Positions 1 through 7,644 of a stretch of DNA of 17,039 nt are shown piece by piece. The notes beneath the pieces are model-generated. The model searched no databases, was not told the origin of the DNA, and saw only the letters and a program-made list of their open reading frames with translations. The position numbers were made by a program, and so were the translations under genes. The DNA lies in contig JAJNPX010000524.1 in the NCBI GenBank assembly GCA_021155145.1, positions 1-17,039 on the forward strand, read 5' to 3'. Origin of the DNA: Acidisarcina sp. GTDB taxonomy: Bacteria; Acidobacteriota; Blastocatellia; Pyrinomonadales; Pyrinomonadaceae. Position 1 is the stretch's first letter; the number at the start of each line of letters is the position of its first letter.

Positions 1-835
1 GAACGCGGATGCTCGACATGCCCTGGCCGCTTTGGATCCTTCCGTTCTTAACTGTCCACTGAAAGCTCAATCCGCCTACGTTACTTCGATTGTTGACACT
101 GAACTCAACATGATCACCAGCCTTCACGATTTCCGCACCACGCTCGATTCCGATAAACGGGCACTCGCCTCGGACCGGCTCGCACGCCTCACACATCGGG
201 TTATCCGCTCCCGGCGGCACACGCCAGAACTCCGTAACGTCACGCGAACTTGTCATGCGCACAAATGTGATGCGGCCGTCGTGTCCGATCCGATCCCGCG
301 TCAAAGCCTCGGCGAGCACGCGCTCACGCTCCGCGATCTGATCGGGTGGAGTTATCGGCTTGTATGCAATATAGACGTAGCCCTGGTTACTCGGATTCTT
401 CGCCAGCTCTTCGCCGAAGCGCCTGATGAGTTCAACATCTGGCGGCGCCGTGTTTCCCATCTCGCCGATCTTCACGGCTACCGGTGGCGGATCGCTGCAC
501 GACGTTTCGCTCGCAACTAATGGACATGTATCGGGAAAACCGGTGACTTCCACTGTTATAGTAATGCACGAATCGGGCGGCTGACGAATTTCTATCGAAC
601 TCGTACCCTGCCCCGAGACGATCTCACCGACGCTTGTAGTCCACTCAAAACTCGGGGCGATCTGTGAGCCCTTGAGATCTAGACGAGCGGTGTACTTTGC
701 CAGTTCGCCTCGTGGCACGATCCCGGACGGCCCTTCGACAGAAAGTATCGGACAGGATTCCTGCGCGTTCGTAGCTATCAGCGTGAAGCAACCGAACACG
801 AGCGCTACCAGGAGATGAGAGATCCGATCTGGCAT
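1..835 (-). CDS. Secreted protein with duplicated Ig-like domain and OmpA-like middle region (3' end cut by window edge)
   Basis: An ATG at 835-833 opens a frame that stays open for 278 codons and runs off the left edge, so the C-terminus is missing. Residues 1-25 form a signal peptide (hydrophobic LLVALVFGCFTLIA, then a likely cut after TNAQ), so the product is exported. Residues 28-84 and 225-278 are two copies of one beta-sandwich-like unit: each starts with Cys-Pro, has an F-x-W core and ends in SGQG(T/M)SSI. Between them, residues 119-217 hold a segment with GYVYIAYK and later EFWRVPPGA. This resembles an OmpA/SPOR-like domain I recall from secreted Blastocatellia proteins, but that link is from memory. 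No enzyme motif is visible and the function is unknown. Several cysteines (28, 90, 104, 113, 215, 218, 225) suggest disulfides. The plus-strand frame at 32-520 is its shadow. Confidence 0.8.
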   Translation of the reverse strand, partial: MPDRISHLLVALVFGCFTLIATNAQESCPILSVEGPSGIVPRGELAKYTARLDLKGSQIAPSFEWTTSVGEIVSGQGTSSIEIRQPPDSCITITVEVTGFPDTCPLVASETSCSDPPPVAVKIGEMGNTAPPDVELIRRFGEELAKNPSNQGYVYIAYKPITPPDQIAERERVLAEALTRDRIGHDGRITFVRMTSSRDVTEFWRVPPGADNPMCEACEPVRGECPFIGIERGAEIVKAGDHVEFSVNNRSNVGGLSFQWTVKNGRIQSGQGMSSIRV

Positions 836-1104
836 TCAGCGAACAGTATATAACGAAATTCGCGCTGTGTATCCAGGTTTTCGGTTCGCGAATCTTCATG
901 CGGGCTGCGTTGATCGGCCTATCCAGATCGCTCGTATTCGAAAATTTCTAATTACAACTATAGTCAACCGCCGGCCCTCGCTCGTGTAGATTTGGCGGCG
1001 AGCGGTTCGGTATCGCTTTGCCCAATCGCGGTTTCGGCCGGTTGCGTGCTAATATTCCGTTTCAAGAACTGCAAGGCCTTTCGGTTCGTAACTCCTGATA
1101 GCCT
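836..1104. other. Divergent intergenic region
   Basis: These 269 bases separate the minus-strand secreted-protein gene from the plus-strand zinc-ribbon gene. The part at 940-965 is AT-rich. Apart from the possible minus-strand promoter next to 835, no convincing open frame, RNA or repeat was seen. The frame reading leftward from 899 is in another phase from the secreted-protein gene and runs over it, so it is probably chance. Confidence 0.5.
845..875 (-). promoter_or_regulatory. Possible promoter of the edge-truncated secreted-protein gene
   Basis: Read on the minus strand, TGGATA (875-870) lies 17 bp before TATATA (852-847), overlapping a better -10 match, TATACT (850-845). The -10 ends only 9 bases before the ATG at 835, so the leader would be very short. 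There is no Shine-Dalgarno sequence between them. This is a match by eye only. Confidence 0.3.
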
Positions 1105-1935
1105 ATGAAATATTGCCCTACCTGCGAGACCCGGTATGACGAGGATGTTCTGCGCTTCTGTATGAAAGACGGAACCCCCTTGCTTGACGAGGCGGAACCG
1201 AGCTTTATCGAGATGCCGAGCGAGAATCTCGAGCTTCCGGAACCAGAGGCGGACGACCCGTCAGAGGTCACGGTCATTCGACGAAATGTCCCCGTTCCCC
1301 CGCCCTCGCAGGAAGACTCGATGATACCCGATCTGCGGGCGCGCACATCTGGTGCTCAGCGGATCGTCGTACCCACTTTCGAAGAGGTAGAGCGCGAGCG
1401 GGAGCGGGCACGCATAGCGGCCCAATATCAGCGACAGGAGCCGCGCGGTTCGAACACCGTGCTTGTCGTGCTGCTTACGATGTTCGGTACGATCATCGTG
1501 CTGGGTTTCGGCGGGGCACTCTTCTATTTTCTTGTAGTGAACCGTTCCGACAATTCAAACAACGCGAACGCCAATGCAAATATTTTGGCGAACCAGGACG
1601 TGAACGCCAATACGAACCTTGGCGGCAACACCCTATTCGATTTCAACACGAACGGGAATTTCAACTCGTCGTCGAATAGCGATTCCAATACGAATTCAAA
1701 CGCGAACACGCGTACTCCGACGCCGAGCCCGACGCCATCTGCGACGCCGCGTCCCACCGAGTCGCCGCTGCCCACACCGGACGAGGACGTTACGCCGACG
1801 CCGGCCCCGACCCCGACGCGGACGCCGATACCAACCCCTACGCCGATAATCATCCGGCCCGGCACATCGCCGTCACCGCTGCGAACTCCTGCTCGAACAC
1901 CGGCAGCTACGCCGCGGACGGCAAACACTCCATAG
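1105..1935 (+). CDS. Zinc-ribbon, single-TM protein with Asn-rich and Thr/Pro-rich tail
   Basis: A 276-residue protein of unknown function. The N-terminus is a short zinc-ribbon-like element: C4-P-T-C7, then F18-C19-M-K-D22-G23. The fourth Cys expected in a CxxC...CxxC ribbon is replaced by Asp, a variant common in acidobacterial proteins. Residues 35-70 are acidic and Pro-rich, and 92-110 are a charged, probably helical stretch (EEVERERERARIAAQ). One TM helix spans about 118-145. The exported side is low complexity: about 146-202 is rich in Asn, Ala and Ser, and 203-276 is rich in Thr and Pro (TPTPSPTPSATP and similar). The likely topology is ribbon in the cytoplasm and disordered tail in the periplasm. 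The tail could be a wall-spanning spacer, but nothing shows this. The antisense frames at 1062-1346 and 1524-1949 are shadows of the biased codons. Confidence 0.8.
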   Translation: MKYCPTCETRYDEDVLRFCMKDGTPLLDEAEPSFIEMPSENLELPEPEADDPSEVTVIRRNVPVPPPSQEDSMIPDLRARTSGAQRIVVPTFEEVERERERARIAAQYQRQEPRGSNTVLVVLLTMFGTIIVLGFGGALFYFLVVNRSDNSNNANANANILANQDVNANTNLGGNTLFDFNTNGNFNSSSNSDSNTNSNANTRTPTPSPTPSATPRPTESPLPTPDEDVTPTPAPTPTRTPIPTPTPIIIRPGTSPSPLRTPARTPAATPRTANTP

Positions 1936-1939
1936 CAAA

Positions 1940-1969
1940 ACGGCCGCACTTTATGGACAGCGCGGCCGT
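1940..1969. terminator. Convergent hairpin terminator
   Basis: A perfect 8-bp stem, ACGGCCGC (1940-1947) with GCGGCCGT (1962-1969), encloses a 14-base loop. It starts 4 bases after the stop of the zinc-ribbon gene and lies 24 bases past the stop of the minus-strand gene ending at 1994. On the minus strand the stem is followed by TTTTGC, a better U-tract than on the plus strand (AATTTATCTT). It probably serves both convergent units, chiefly the minus one. Confidence 0.6.
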
Positions 1970-1993
1970 AATTTATCTTGGATCCGGTTGCGG

Positions 1994-2764
1994 CTATTTA
2001 GGCCGGGAGAATATCGCGTCTTCCATTGCGACGCCATATTTTATGCCGGTCACGAGCGTAATGATCTCGAAGGCAGGCGTCTTTGCCCGCACCTTATAGG
2101 CGGTCTTGATGCCGTCGACATCGCGATAATCCTCTAAAAAGCTGGTTATCGCCTGCTCGCCTTCCGGCGTGATCGCGATGCCGTCACTGCGAAGCATCAG
2201 ACCGGTCTCGGTATCGAAATACATGATGTCGTCGGGGAGCGATCCCGACGAAGCGACGACAACGTACGTGTCGCGGTCGCCCACCTTCTCGATCCCGCGA
2301 ACCCGAAGGCTCGAATAGATCTTGTCAATATCCAGCTCACGCCGAAAGGTGCTGTTCCGCTTCGTCTGCAAAAGCTCCTTTCCCTCTTTGACACGGCTGC
2401 CCTGGATCGGGTTGACCGTCCATGCTGTCGTCCCGTCGTAACCCTCGAGTATCTCGCCAACACCGTCGATGTTCAGCTTTGTCAGCGATCTGTCGTCGGA
2501 CCGCGAAAAGCTTTCGACAGTGCCCTTTAGTCCCATCGGCGAAAGCTCGATCGTGCCGGTCTGGTACCGCGATCTGCGATCTTTAAGGGCGTCGCGGCCT
2601 CCGATCGCGGCAATGTACTTGTCGATCACTGTCTTGGCCGATGGAAGTGCGGTTGGCGCATCGCCGAGTTTGGGGGCCGGTTTGGCCGTTGAATCGGGTT
2701 TCTGGGCGAACGCGGTGACCGCAATGCCCGTTACGACAAGCAAAATAATGAGTGATCTTTTCAT
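1994..2764 (-). CDS. LolA-like (outer-membrane lipoprotein-sorting-like) secreted protein
   Basis: A 256-residue exported protein. Residues 1-20 are a signal peptide (MKRSL, hydrophobic core, AFA before Gln21). After a short linker, residues 44-60 carry the pattern AKTVIDKYIAAIGGRDALK, typical of acidobacterial proteins annotated as LolA-like. Beta-strand-rich sequence follows: GTIELSPMGLKGTVESF, an EGYDGTTAWTVNP segment, YFDTETGLMLRSD and a final SFLEDYRDVDGIKTAYKVR. Such proteins fold as a half-barrel that may hold a lipid or lipoprotein, but true LolA function is not shown. The start lies 4 bases after the stop of the S41 protease gene on the same strand, and GGGAGA at the end of that gene can serve as its ribosome-binding site. 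The two are therefore probably one operon, ended by the hairpin at 1940-1969. Confidence 0.75.
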   Translation of the reverse strand: MKRSLIILLVVTGIAVTAFAQKPDSTAKPAPKLGDAPTALPSAKTVIDKYIAAIGGRDALKDRRSRYQTGTIELSPMGLKGTVESFSRSDDRSLTKLNIDGVGEILEGYDGTTAWTVNPIQGSRVKEGKELLQTKRNSTFRRELDIDKIYSSLRVRGIEKVGDRDTYVVVASSGSLPDDIMYFDTETGLMLRSDGIAITPEGEQAITSFLEDYRDVDGIKTAYKVRAKTPAFEIITLVTGIKYGVAMEDAIFSRPK

Positions 2765-2768
2765 AGCT

Positions 2769-4103
2769 TTATTTTCTCCCTTGATCGCTAATGTCCTTCG
2801 TTATTTCGTTCAAAGCAGTTTCTAACTGCACGTCCCGCCCTTCGAGCAGAGATCCGCGCGTGAGTTCGACCTTTATGTCCGGTTCTACTCCGCGGCCTTC
2901 TATCAGCACATTGTTCGGCGATCTATAGTCAGAGATCGCGTATTGGAAAATATAACCGGTAGGAAGCGGGTCGAAGACCGAAAGCAGGATGGCACCCGCC
3001 GTCCTACCGCCGATCACCTTGCCGCGGCCGGTCTCCTTTATCCCCGCGGCGAACATCTCACTTGTCGAGGCCGAGCCGTGATCAGTGAGTACCACGATCC
3101 TCCCGAGAAAAGGCTCCGGCTGCGGATAACCGATCAGGTTCATCACGCCCGCCCGCGATGTCATCGAACCGAGCGAGATCTGCTTTTCGGATATCAGGCC
3201 GGCGACCCCGCCGGCTAGTCCGCCGATGCCCCCTGGATTTCCACGCAGGTCGAAGATGATGCCGTCGGCATTCGCATACTCTCTGACCGCGGCCCGGATC
3301 TTTGCTGCCTGCGGCACGACCCACATATTGAAACGGATGTAGCCGACATTTCCGGGCAGGAGCCTCGATTCGAAGATCACTCTCTGTTTCGGGAAGTTGC
3401 CCAGCGGCTTGGACATTTCGCCGGTGAATGGCTCTCGTGTCAGGACCGACTGACGCGGCCGGTCCTCGCCGTCGAGAAGCCCGACCCGTATGGTCGAATT
3501 CGGTTTTCCGCTGATCAGGGCTTCGGTCGTGCGCTCCAGATAGACCCGCCGCATCATCTCCGTCGTCGTGCGCTTTGCGAGGGATTCGCGAAGAGGCTTA
3601 AGGACATCGGTCACCGCCCGTCCGTCGATCGTGGTCAGGATATAGCCTGGCCTGATACCTGCCTTATCGGCAGCCGAACCCTTTTCCACGCGCCCCACAA
3701 CGGGTTTGTCATCGAGCCAGACTATCTCGATCCCGACCGTGCCGTTGCCGTCCCCGCTTCCGTCAGCGATCACCGGCGGCGGAAAGATATTGAAATGAGA
3801 CTGCTTCAGCTCGGAAAGCATCTGCCGCAGAACGTTATGAAAATCCTCGTCCGATCTGGCGGCCCGGGCTTTTGGCAGGTATTGCTCGCGAACCGCGGCC
3901 CAATCGACACCGTTAAAGGTCGGATCGTAATGCTTCTCGTTGATCGTGTTCCACACCTTCTCGAAGGTCTCAAGCCGGACCTTTGATGCATCATCGGGTC
4001 TGGGTACGACCGCCGCACCCGCGGACTGCGATCTTGCCGGGGCGGCCCAGCATAAAACTATCGCAAGAAAGAGAAGAATTCGTATAGAATGTGGCCGTAT
4101 CAT
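2769..4103 (-). CDS. S41-family periplasmic protease with PDZ domain (tricorn-like catalytic set)
   Basis: A 444-residue exported serine protease. The ATG at 4103 is preferred over the upstream ATG at 4178 because it puts a clean signal peptide at the N-terminus (MIRPHSIRILLFLAIVLCWA, then APARSQ). The mature part has an N-terminal helical region (about 40-108, with NGVDWAAVREQY), a PDZ domain (about 120-170, KAGIRPGYILTTIDG) and the S41 core (about 240-415). The core has GIIFDLRGNPGG and the nucleophile motif SASTSE, with Ser348 as likely nucleophile. Where CtpA-type enzymes have a catalytic Lys (TFGKG), this protein reads TAGA; instead it has Ser102-His103 (KQSHFNIF) and a Glu in EGRGVEPD. 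This fits the tricorn/TSP branch, which uses Ser-His-Ser-Glu. It is the first gene of a pair with the LolA-like gene. The substrate is unknown. Confidence 0.85.
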   Translation of the reverse strand: MIRPHSIRILLFLAIVLCWAAPARSQSAGAAVVPRPDDASKVRLETFEKVWNTINEKHYDPTFNGVDWAAVREQYLPKARAARSDEDFHNVLRQMLSELKQSHFNIFPPPVIADGSGDGNGTVGIEIVWLDDKPVVGRVEKGSAADKAGIRPGYILTTIDGRAVTDVLKPLRESLAKRTTTEMMRRVYLERTTEALISGKPNSTIRVGLLDGEDRPRQSVLTREPFTGEMSKPLGNFPKQRVIFESRLLPGNVGYIRFNMWVVPQAAKIRAAVREYANADGIIFDLRGNPGGIGGLAGGVAGLISEKQISLGSMTSRAGVMNLIGYPQPEPFLGRIVVLTDHGSASTSEMFAAGIKETGRGKVIGGRTAGAILLSVFDPLPTGYIFQYAISDYRSPNNVLIEGRGVEPDIKVELTRGSLLEGRDVQLETALNEITKDISDQGRK

Positions 4104-4215
4104 TTCATCTTGGTTACGCGGAAAACGGGTGGTTCGTTTCAGGTTTCGCGCGATTTGAACTAAACTTAACATTATCACGACATAAGAAATTCATAGCCGG
4201 ATAGATAATTTTCAA
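4104..4215. promoter_or_regulatory. Divergent promoter region between the S41 protease and CBS genes
   Basis: This AT-rich gap must hold promoters for both directions. GATAAT at 4204-4209 is a 5/6 match to a -10 box and ends 6 bases before the cystathionine beta-synthase ATG, which would give a leaderless transcript. On the minus strand GATAAT lies at 4176-4171. No good -35 partner was found for either, so they are weak candidates. Confidence 0.3.
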
Positions 4216-5583
4216 ATGAGATCTTACGAGAATGTATTGGGGCTGATCGGCAATACGCCGCTCGTCCGCATCAACAACATAACAAAGCAGCTAAAGATCA
4301 AAGCGCCGATCTACGCCAAGATGGAGAACCTGAATCCGGGCTACTCGGTCAAAGACCGCATCGGCATTTCGATGATCGATTGGGCTGAAAAAGAGGGCGT
4401 TCTAAAAAAGGGCGGTACGATCATCGAGGCGACGAGCGGCAATACGGGCATCGGCCTGGCATTGGTCGCGGCTGTTCGCGGATACAGATGCATATTCGTG
4501 CTGACGGACAAGGTCTCGGTGGAGAAAAGCCGCTACCTGAAAGCGCTCGGGGCCGATATCGTAGTTTGTCCGGCGGCCGCAAAGCCGGGAACACCGGACC
4601 ACTACGTGGTGACCGCGAAACGCATCGCGGGCGAGACGCCGAACTCCTTTTACCCCGATCAATACAGCCATCCGGCAAACCCTTCGGCCCATTACCGAAC
4701 GACCGGGCCCGAGATCTGGGATGACACCGATGGAAAGATCACCCACTTCGTGTCGAGCATCGGAACAGGCGGCACGATAAGCGGGACAAGCCGGTATTTG
4801 AAGGAAAAGAATCCGCATATCAAGATCATCGGAGCCGATCCGTACGGGTCGATCTTTAAGACCTACAAGGATTCGGGCCACGTTCCCGAGCCTACACCGT
4901 ATCTGGTCGAGGGCATCGGCCAGGCGCTGCCGACCGTCAACGCGGACCTCAGCGTCGTCGACGAGATAATAAACATCACCGACCGCGAATCGTTCGAGAT
5001 GGCCCGTCAGCTTTCCCGCCGCGAAGGGATCTTTTGCGGCGGCTCGACCGGCACGATCTTTTCGGCGGCATTAAAGGTCGCGAAAGACCTCGATGAGGAC
5101 AGTTTGATAGTTTTCATCGTCTGCGATACGGGTGAGCACTACCTTACGAAGTTTCACTCCGACGAATGGATGAAGGAAAAACTCCTTCTCGAGCCGCAGC
5201 GGATCACGGCGAGCCTGATCGCCGAGACCAAGAACGGCGGTGCTCCGGCGGAGTTGATCTTTGTCGGGCCGAACGAAACGGTCGGAGCCGCGCTCGAATT
5301 GATGAATGAGAAGGGCATTACGCAGATCCCGGTGATCGAGGACAACATATCGGTCGGATCGCTGCGGGAGAGCCGTGTGCTCACAAAACTTCTGCAAAAC
5401 CGTGAGCTGATGGAGGCGCCGGTCTCGGATGTCATGGATGAGAGCTTTCCGGTCTTGGAGGTCGACACGACCCTGGCCGACGTCAAGAAAAGGCTTCAGA
5501 AGTCACCTGCGGTCCTGATCGAGGACTTTAAACGAATAACGGGTATAATTACGCGTTCGGACGTACTCGAATTGCATAAGTAG
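4216..5583 (+). CDS. cbs: Cystathionine beta-synthase with C-terminal CBS-domain pair
   Basis: A 455-residue PLP enzyme that should condense serine with homocysteine to form cystathionine (transsulfuration, cytoplasm). The N-terminal fold-type II catalytic domain (about 1-325) has the PLP lysine Lys46 in SVKDR, the substrate loop TSGNT at 73-77, the phosphate-binding loop GTGGT at 183-187, and the family segments GGSTGT and [11 protein letters not shown]. The N-terminal heme-binding extension of animal enzymes is absent. Residues about 335-455 form two CBS motifs, usually a regulatory module; the last ends in [11 protein letters not shown]. The length fits catalytic domain plus CBS pair, which argues against simple O-acetylserine sulfhydrylase (about 310 residues). 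No cystathionine lyase gene is adjacent. The small membrane-protein gene follows after 34 bases, but a functional link is doubtful. No Shine-Dalgarno sequence precedes the ATG. Confidence 0.92.
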   Translation: MRSYENVLGLIGNTPLVRINNITKQLKIKAPIYAKMENLNPGYSVKDRIGISMIDWAEKEGVLKKGGTIIEATSGNTGIGLALVAAVRGYRCIFVLTDKVSVEKSRYLKALGADIVVCPAAAKPGTPDHYVVTAKRIAGETPNSFYPDQYSHPANPSAHYRTTGPEIWDDTDGKITHFVSSIGTGGTISGTSRYLKEKNPHIKIIGADPYGSIFKTYKDSGHVPEPTPYLVEGIGQALPTVNADLSVVDEIINITDRESFEMARQLSRREGIFCGGSTGTIFSAALKVAKDLDEDSLIVFIVCDTGEHYLTKFHSDEWMKEKLLLEPQRITASLIAETKNGGAPAELIFVGPNETVGAALELMNEKGITQIPVIEDNISVGSLRESRVLTKLLQNRELMEAPVSDVMDESFPVLEVDTTLADVKKRLQKSPAVLIEDFKRITGIITRSDVLELHK

Positions 5584-5617
5584 TTCCATACATCCCCTGG
5601 CGATGGAGTGAAATGCC

Positions 5618-6076
5618 ATGAATGAAGACGGTCAAGGAAATGAACTCCCGATAACGGACGCCGACACGACCCCGCCGAATCCCGCGGCGGGAGCATCATC
5701 GCCGGCCCGGTCCGGCTGGCAGATGCCGGAGCCGAAATTTCAGAAGAGCAGCGGCTATCTGCCGCAGGGCTATGTAGATGAGGTCGCCCTCGAGAATTTC
5801 GCGGCCGCGGCCGCAGAATCATCTTCCGGGACACCGCCTCCCGAGTCAGTAGCCGAGCCCGAGCCGCTGGTCGAGCCGCAGCCCGACCTCTCGGAGCAGT
5901 TGGAGATCCCCACGGTCCCGGCTGCGAAGACAGTACCTGCAAAACAGCGCTCTACCGGTGCCCGCATAGCGATGATAATTCTCGGCCTTCTCGGTATGGT
6001 CGTCTTCATCTCGGTATTTTTGGGCCTTGTCTATTACCTGTTCCTTATGCCCCGGGGCGGCAATGGCCAGTTTTGA
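5618..6076 (+). CDS. Small single-TM protein with Pro/Ala-rich cytoplasmic part, next to the FHA genes
   Basis: A 152-residue protein I do not recognise. The start is supported by GGAG (in TGGAGTGAAATGCC) 9 bases before the ATG. Residues 1-34 and 62-110 are Pro-, Ala- and Glu-rich and probably disordered. Between them, WQMPEPKFQKSSGYLPQGYV (34-53) is the only stretch that looks like a structured or binding motif. A TM helix spans about 117-144, preceded by basic residues (KQRSTGAR), which by the positive-inside rule keeps the N-terminus in the cytoplasm and leaves about 8 residues outside. It is tail-anchored in form, with no signal peptide or catalytic motif. It lies 84 bases upstream of the first FHA gene on the same strand, so it may belong to that cluster, perhaps as an adaptor. 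Confidence 0.7.
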   Translation: MNEDGQGNELPITDADTTPPNPAAGASSPARSGWQMPEPKFQKSSGYLPQGYVDEVALENFAAAAAESSSGTPPPESVAEPEPLVEPQPDLSEQLEIPTVPAAKTVPAKQRSTGARIAMIILGLLGMVVFISVFLGLVYYLFLMPRGGNGQF

Positions 6077-6124
6077 AAGCAAAATTGGGAACCCGAGTGC
6101 GTCCATATTTGCCGGTTCGTGGAC

Positions 6125-6141
6125 GCCCCACTGGATGGGGC
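6125..6141 (+). promoter_or_regulatory. Hairpin upstream of the first FHA gene (possible attenuator or weak terminator)
   Basis: GCCCCA (6125-6130) pairs perfectly with TGGGGC (6136-6141) around the loop CTGGA. The stem is GC-rich and is followed after 6 bases by GTTTTAGG, a poor U-tract. It lies 19 bases before the ATG at 6161. It could partly end transcripts from the small membrane-protein gene or affect translation of the FHA gene. Confidence 0.35.
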
Positions 6142-6160
6142 CCGGAGTTTTAGGCCATAA

Positions 6161-7633
6161 ATGCTGGAAGGAAAGGTAAGATCAGGTGAGAAGGAGTTTC
6201 CGTTGGTCGGGTCGCTGTCTCTAGGGCGCACCGAGGATAACTCCATTTCGTTTCCCGACGATTCTAACGTATCGCGCAACCACGCCCAGATCACACAGCA
6301 GCCGGACGGTTTCTATGTGACCGACCTCGGCAGCAGCAATGGTACGGCTGTCAACGGCATCCCGATCAAAGGCCAGCATAAGCTGCAGAATGGGGATTTC
6401 ATCATCCTCGGAAACTCCAGCACAGTAGTTTTCTCGATCGAAGGCGAGGAAGTACCGGAACTCGGCGACGTTGCGGGTTTGAGCACTGCTGAACCGGAAC
6501 TTACCGAAGACGAAAAGAAAAGCAACAAGGTAATGCTTGCCGGCGGCGCCGGTGCCCTCACGCTGGCCCTGGCCGTCGGGGCGGGCGCATTCTATTTCGC
6601 AAGCGGCTCGGCGTGTCAGGCGACAGCCCAGATACTGAGCCCCGAGCCCGGCGATACGATCACTCAACCCACCGATATCGAGGTTTCGGCTAATAATGCC
6701 GGCTGTGTCTCAAAGGCAGTCTTTACCATCGATGGTGTCGAATTCGCGACCGCTAACAGCGAGCCTTTCGAGGCCTCGATCGACCCGAACGACCACCCGG
6801 ACCTTGCCGACGGATTCGATCATGTTCTCAGCGTCGTGCTTTTCGATGAGAACGGCGAGCGGATCTTCGAACCGGCGCCCGTGCTTCTCGCCTTCGAATC
6901 GCGAAAGGTCGAGCCGCCCGCGAACACCACCATCGCCCAGGGCAACAGCAATTCTCAGAACGGCGGGCCAAAGGGGAAGGAGGTCTCGCTGATCGAGTTT
7001 CAGCAGATGTCCCAACAGCTGGTTAAGCGATTTTCGGGGAATTTCGCCTATAACGTATCGAACAAGGACTTCCTGAAAGAGATTCAGAAGCGGAGCGCGG
7101 AGTACGTGGACGAAGGTTATTTCGACCGGGCTTCGCAGTATCGCGACGCGATAAATATCGCCTTTGTCCGCGAACAGAATCTGGATGCGCCGCTCGGATT
7201 TTATCTGGCGATGAGTCGGAGCAAGTTCGACCCGAAAAAGCAGGGAGCCGACGAGGGGCTGTTCCGAATGACGAACGAATTCGTTACGGCCAATTCGTAC
7301 AACGGCGTATGCGGGGCCGAGACACTCTCTGACCAAAGCCAGAATTGCGCCGCCAAAGCCGCCGCCCTATATATGAAATCGATCGTGTTCGGTGTATTTG
7401 AAGGCGATATAATATATAGTGCTGCTGCATTCGGCAAGAGCCCGGCTGATGCCGGCGTTTGGAAATCGTCGCTGCCGGCTAACCGGGCCGATGTTTGGAA
7501 TACGATCAAGACACCGCAGGAGCGGGAACAGCTAGTACGGTTTTTCGCTGCCGCCATAGTCGCCGAAAATCCCCAGAAATTCGGCCTTAAGAATGCAAGG
7601 CCGCTATCGGAGCTCTACCGCCTCGCGATGTAA
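6161..7633 (+). CDS. FHA-TM-Ig-like protein with a degenerate lytic-transglycosylase domain (paralogue 1)
   Basis: A 490-residue membrane protein. Residues 1-95 are a complete FHA phosphothreonine-binding domain: G22-R23, S38-R-N-H41, and S58-S-N60-G-T. One TM helix lies at about 124-147, so FHA is cytoplasmic. The exported part starts with an Ig-like domain (about 157-247, with ILSPEPGDTI and VFTIDGVEFA, like bacterial Big_7 domains), then a low-complexity linker, then a domain (about 280-490) related to the SLT domain of the next gene. The two share APLGFYLAM against PRIGLYLAM and the tail FFAAAIVAENPQKFGL against FFAAAIIGENPEDFGL. The catalytic Glu position reads Arg353 (AMSRS against AMIES), and the GxxQ and YNSG motifs are also gone. 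This is probably a non-enzymatic partner or glycan-binding scaffold. The next paralogue starts 11 bases downstream. Confidence 0.85.
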   Translation: MLEGKVRSGEKEFPLVGSLSLGRTEDNSISFPDDSNVSRNHAQITQQPDGFYVTDLGSSNGTAVNGIPIKGQHKLQNGDFIILGNSSTVVFSIEGEEVPELGDVAGLSTAEPELTEDEKKSNKVMLAGGAGALTLALAVGAGAFYFASGSACQATAQILSPEPGDTITQPTDIEVSANNAGCVSKAVFTIDGVEFATANSEPFEASIDPNDHPDLADGFDHVLSVVLFDENGERIFEPAPVLLAFESRKVEPPANTTIAQGNSNSQNGGPKGKEVSLIEFQQMSQQLVKRFSGNFAYNVSNKDFLKEIQKRSAEYVDEGYFDRASQYRDAINIAFVREQNLDAPLGFYLAMSRSKFDPKKQGADEGLFRMTNEFVTANSYNGVCGAETLSDQSQNCAAKAAALYMKSIVFGVFEGDIIYSAAAFGKSPADAGVWKSSLPANRADVWNTIKTPQEREQLVRFFAAAIVAENPQKFGLKNARPLSELYRLAM

Positions 7634-7644
7634 AATTGGGTCTG

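Noticed and set aside
32..520. Plus-strand open frame of 162 codons
   Set aside because: It lies opposite the minus-strand frame that is open from 835 to the window edge and has a signal peptide and repeated domain; the plus-strand protein is Arg-rich with no recognisable feature.
645..899. Minus-strand open frame of 84 codons
   Set aside because: It overlaps the secreted-protein gene in another frame and has no domain or signal peptide.
1681..1860. Repetitive GC-rich tract that might be a DNA repeat array
   Set aside because: Units are irregular and follow codons for Thr-Pro and Asn-Ala runs; it is protein low complexity, not a CRISPR or tandem DNA repeat.
1524..1949. Antisense frame rich in Gly and Val
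   Set aside because: It is the complement of the Asn- and Thr/Pro-coding repeats of the zinc-ribbon gene and reflects their codon bias.
4402..4881. Antisense frame of 159 codons within the cystathionine beta-synthase gene
   Set aside because: The plus-strand frame encodes well-conserved PLP-enzyme motifs through the same stretch.
6710..7336. Antisense frame of 208 codons within FHA paralogue 1
   Set aside because: The sense strand encodes the Ig-like and SLT-related domains here; the antisense protein shows no motif.
6081..7640. Shared 9-mer AAAATTGGG at the starts of two gene junctions (6081-6089 and 7632-7640)
   Set aside because: A single shared 9-mer at two places is plausible by chance and it is absent from the next junction (9091-9094).
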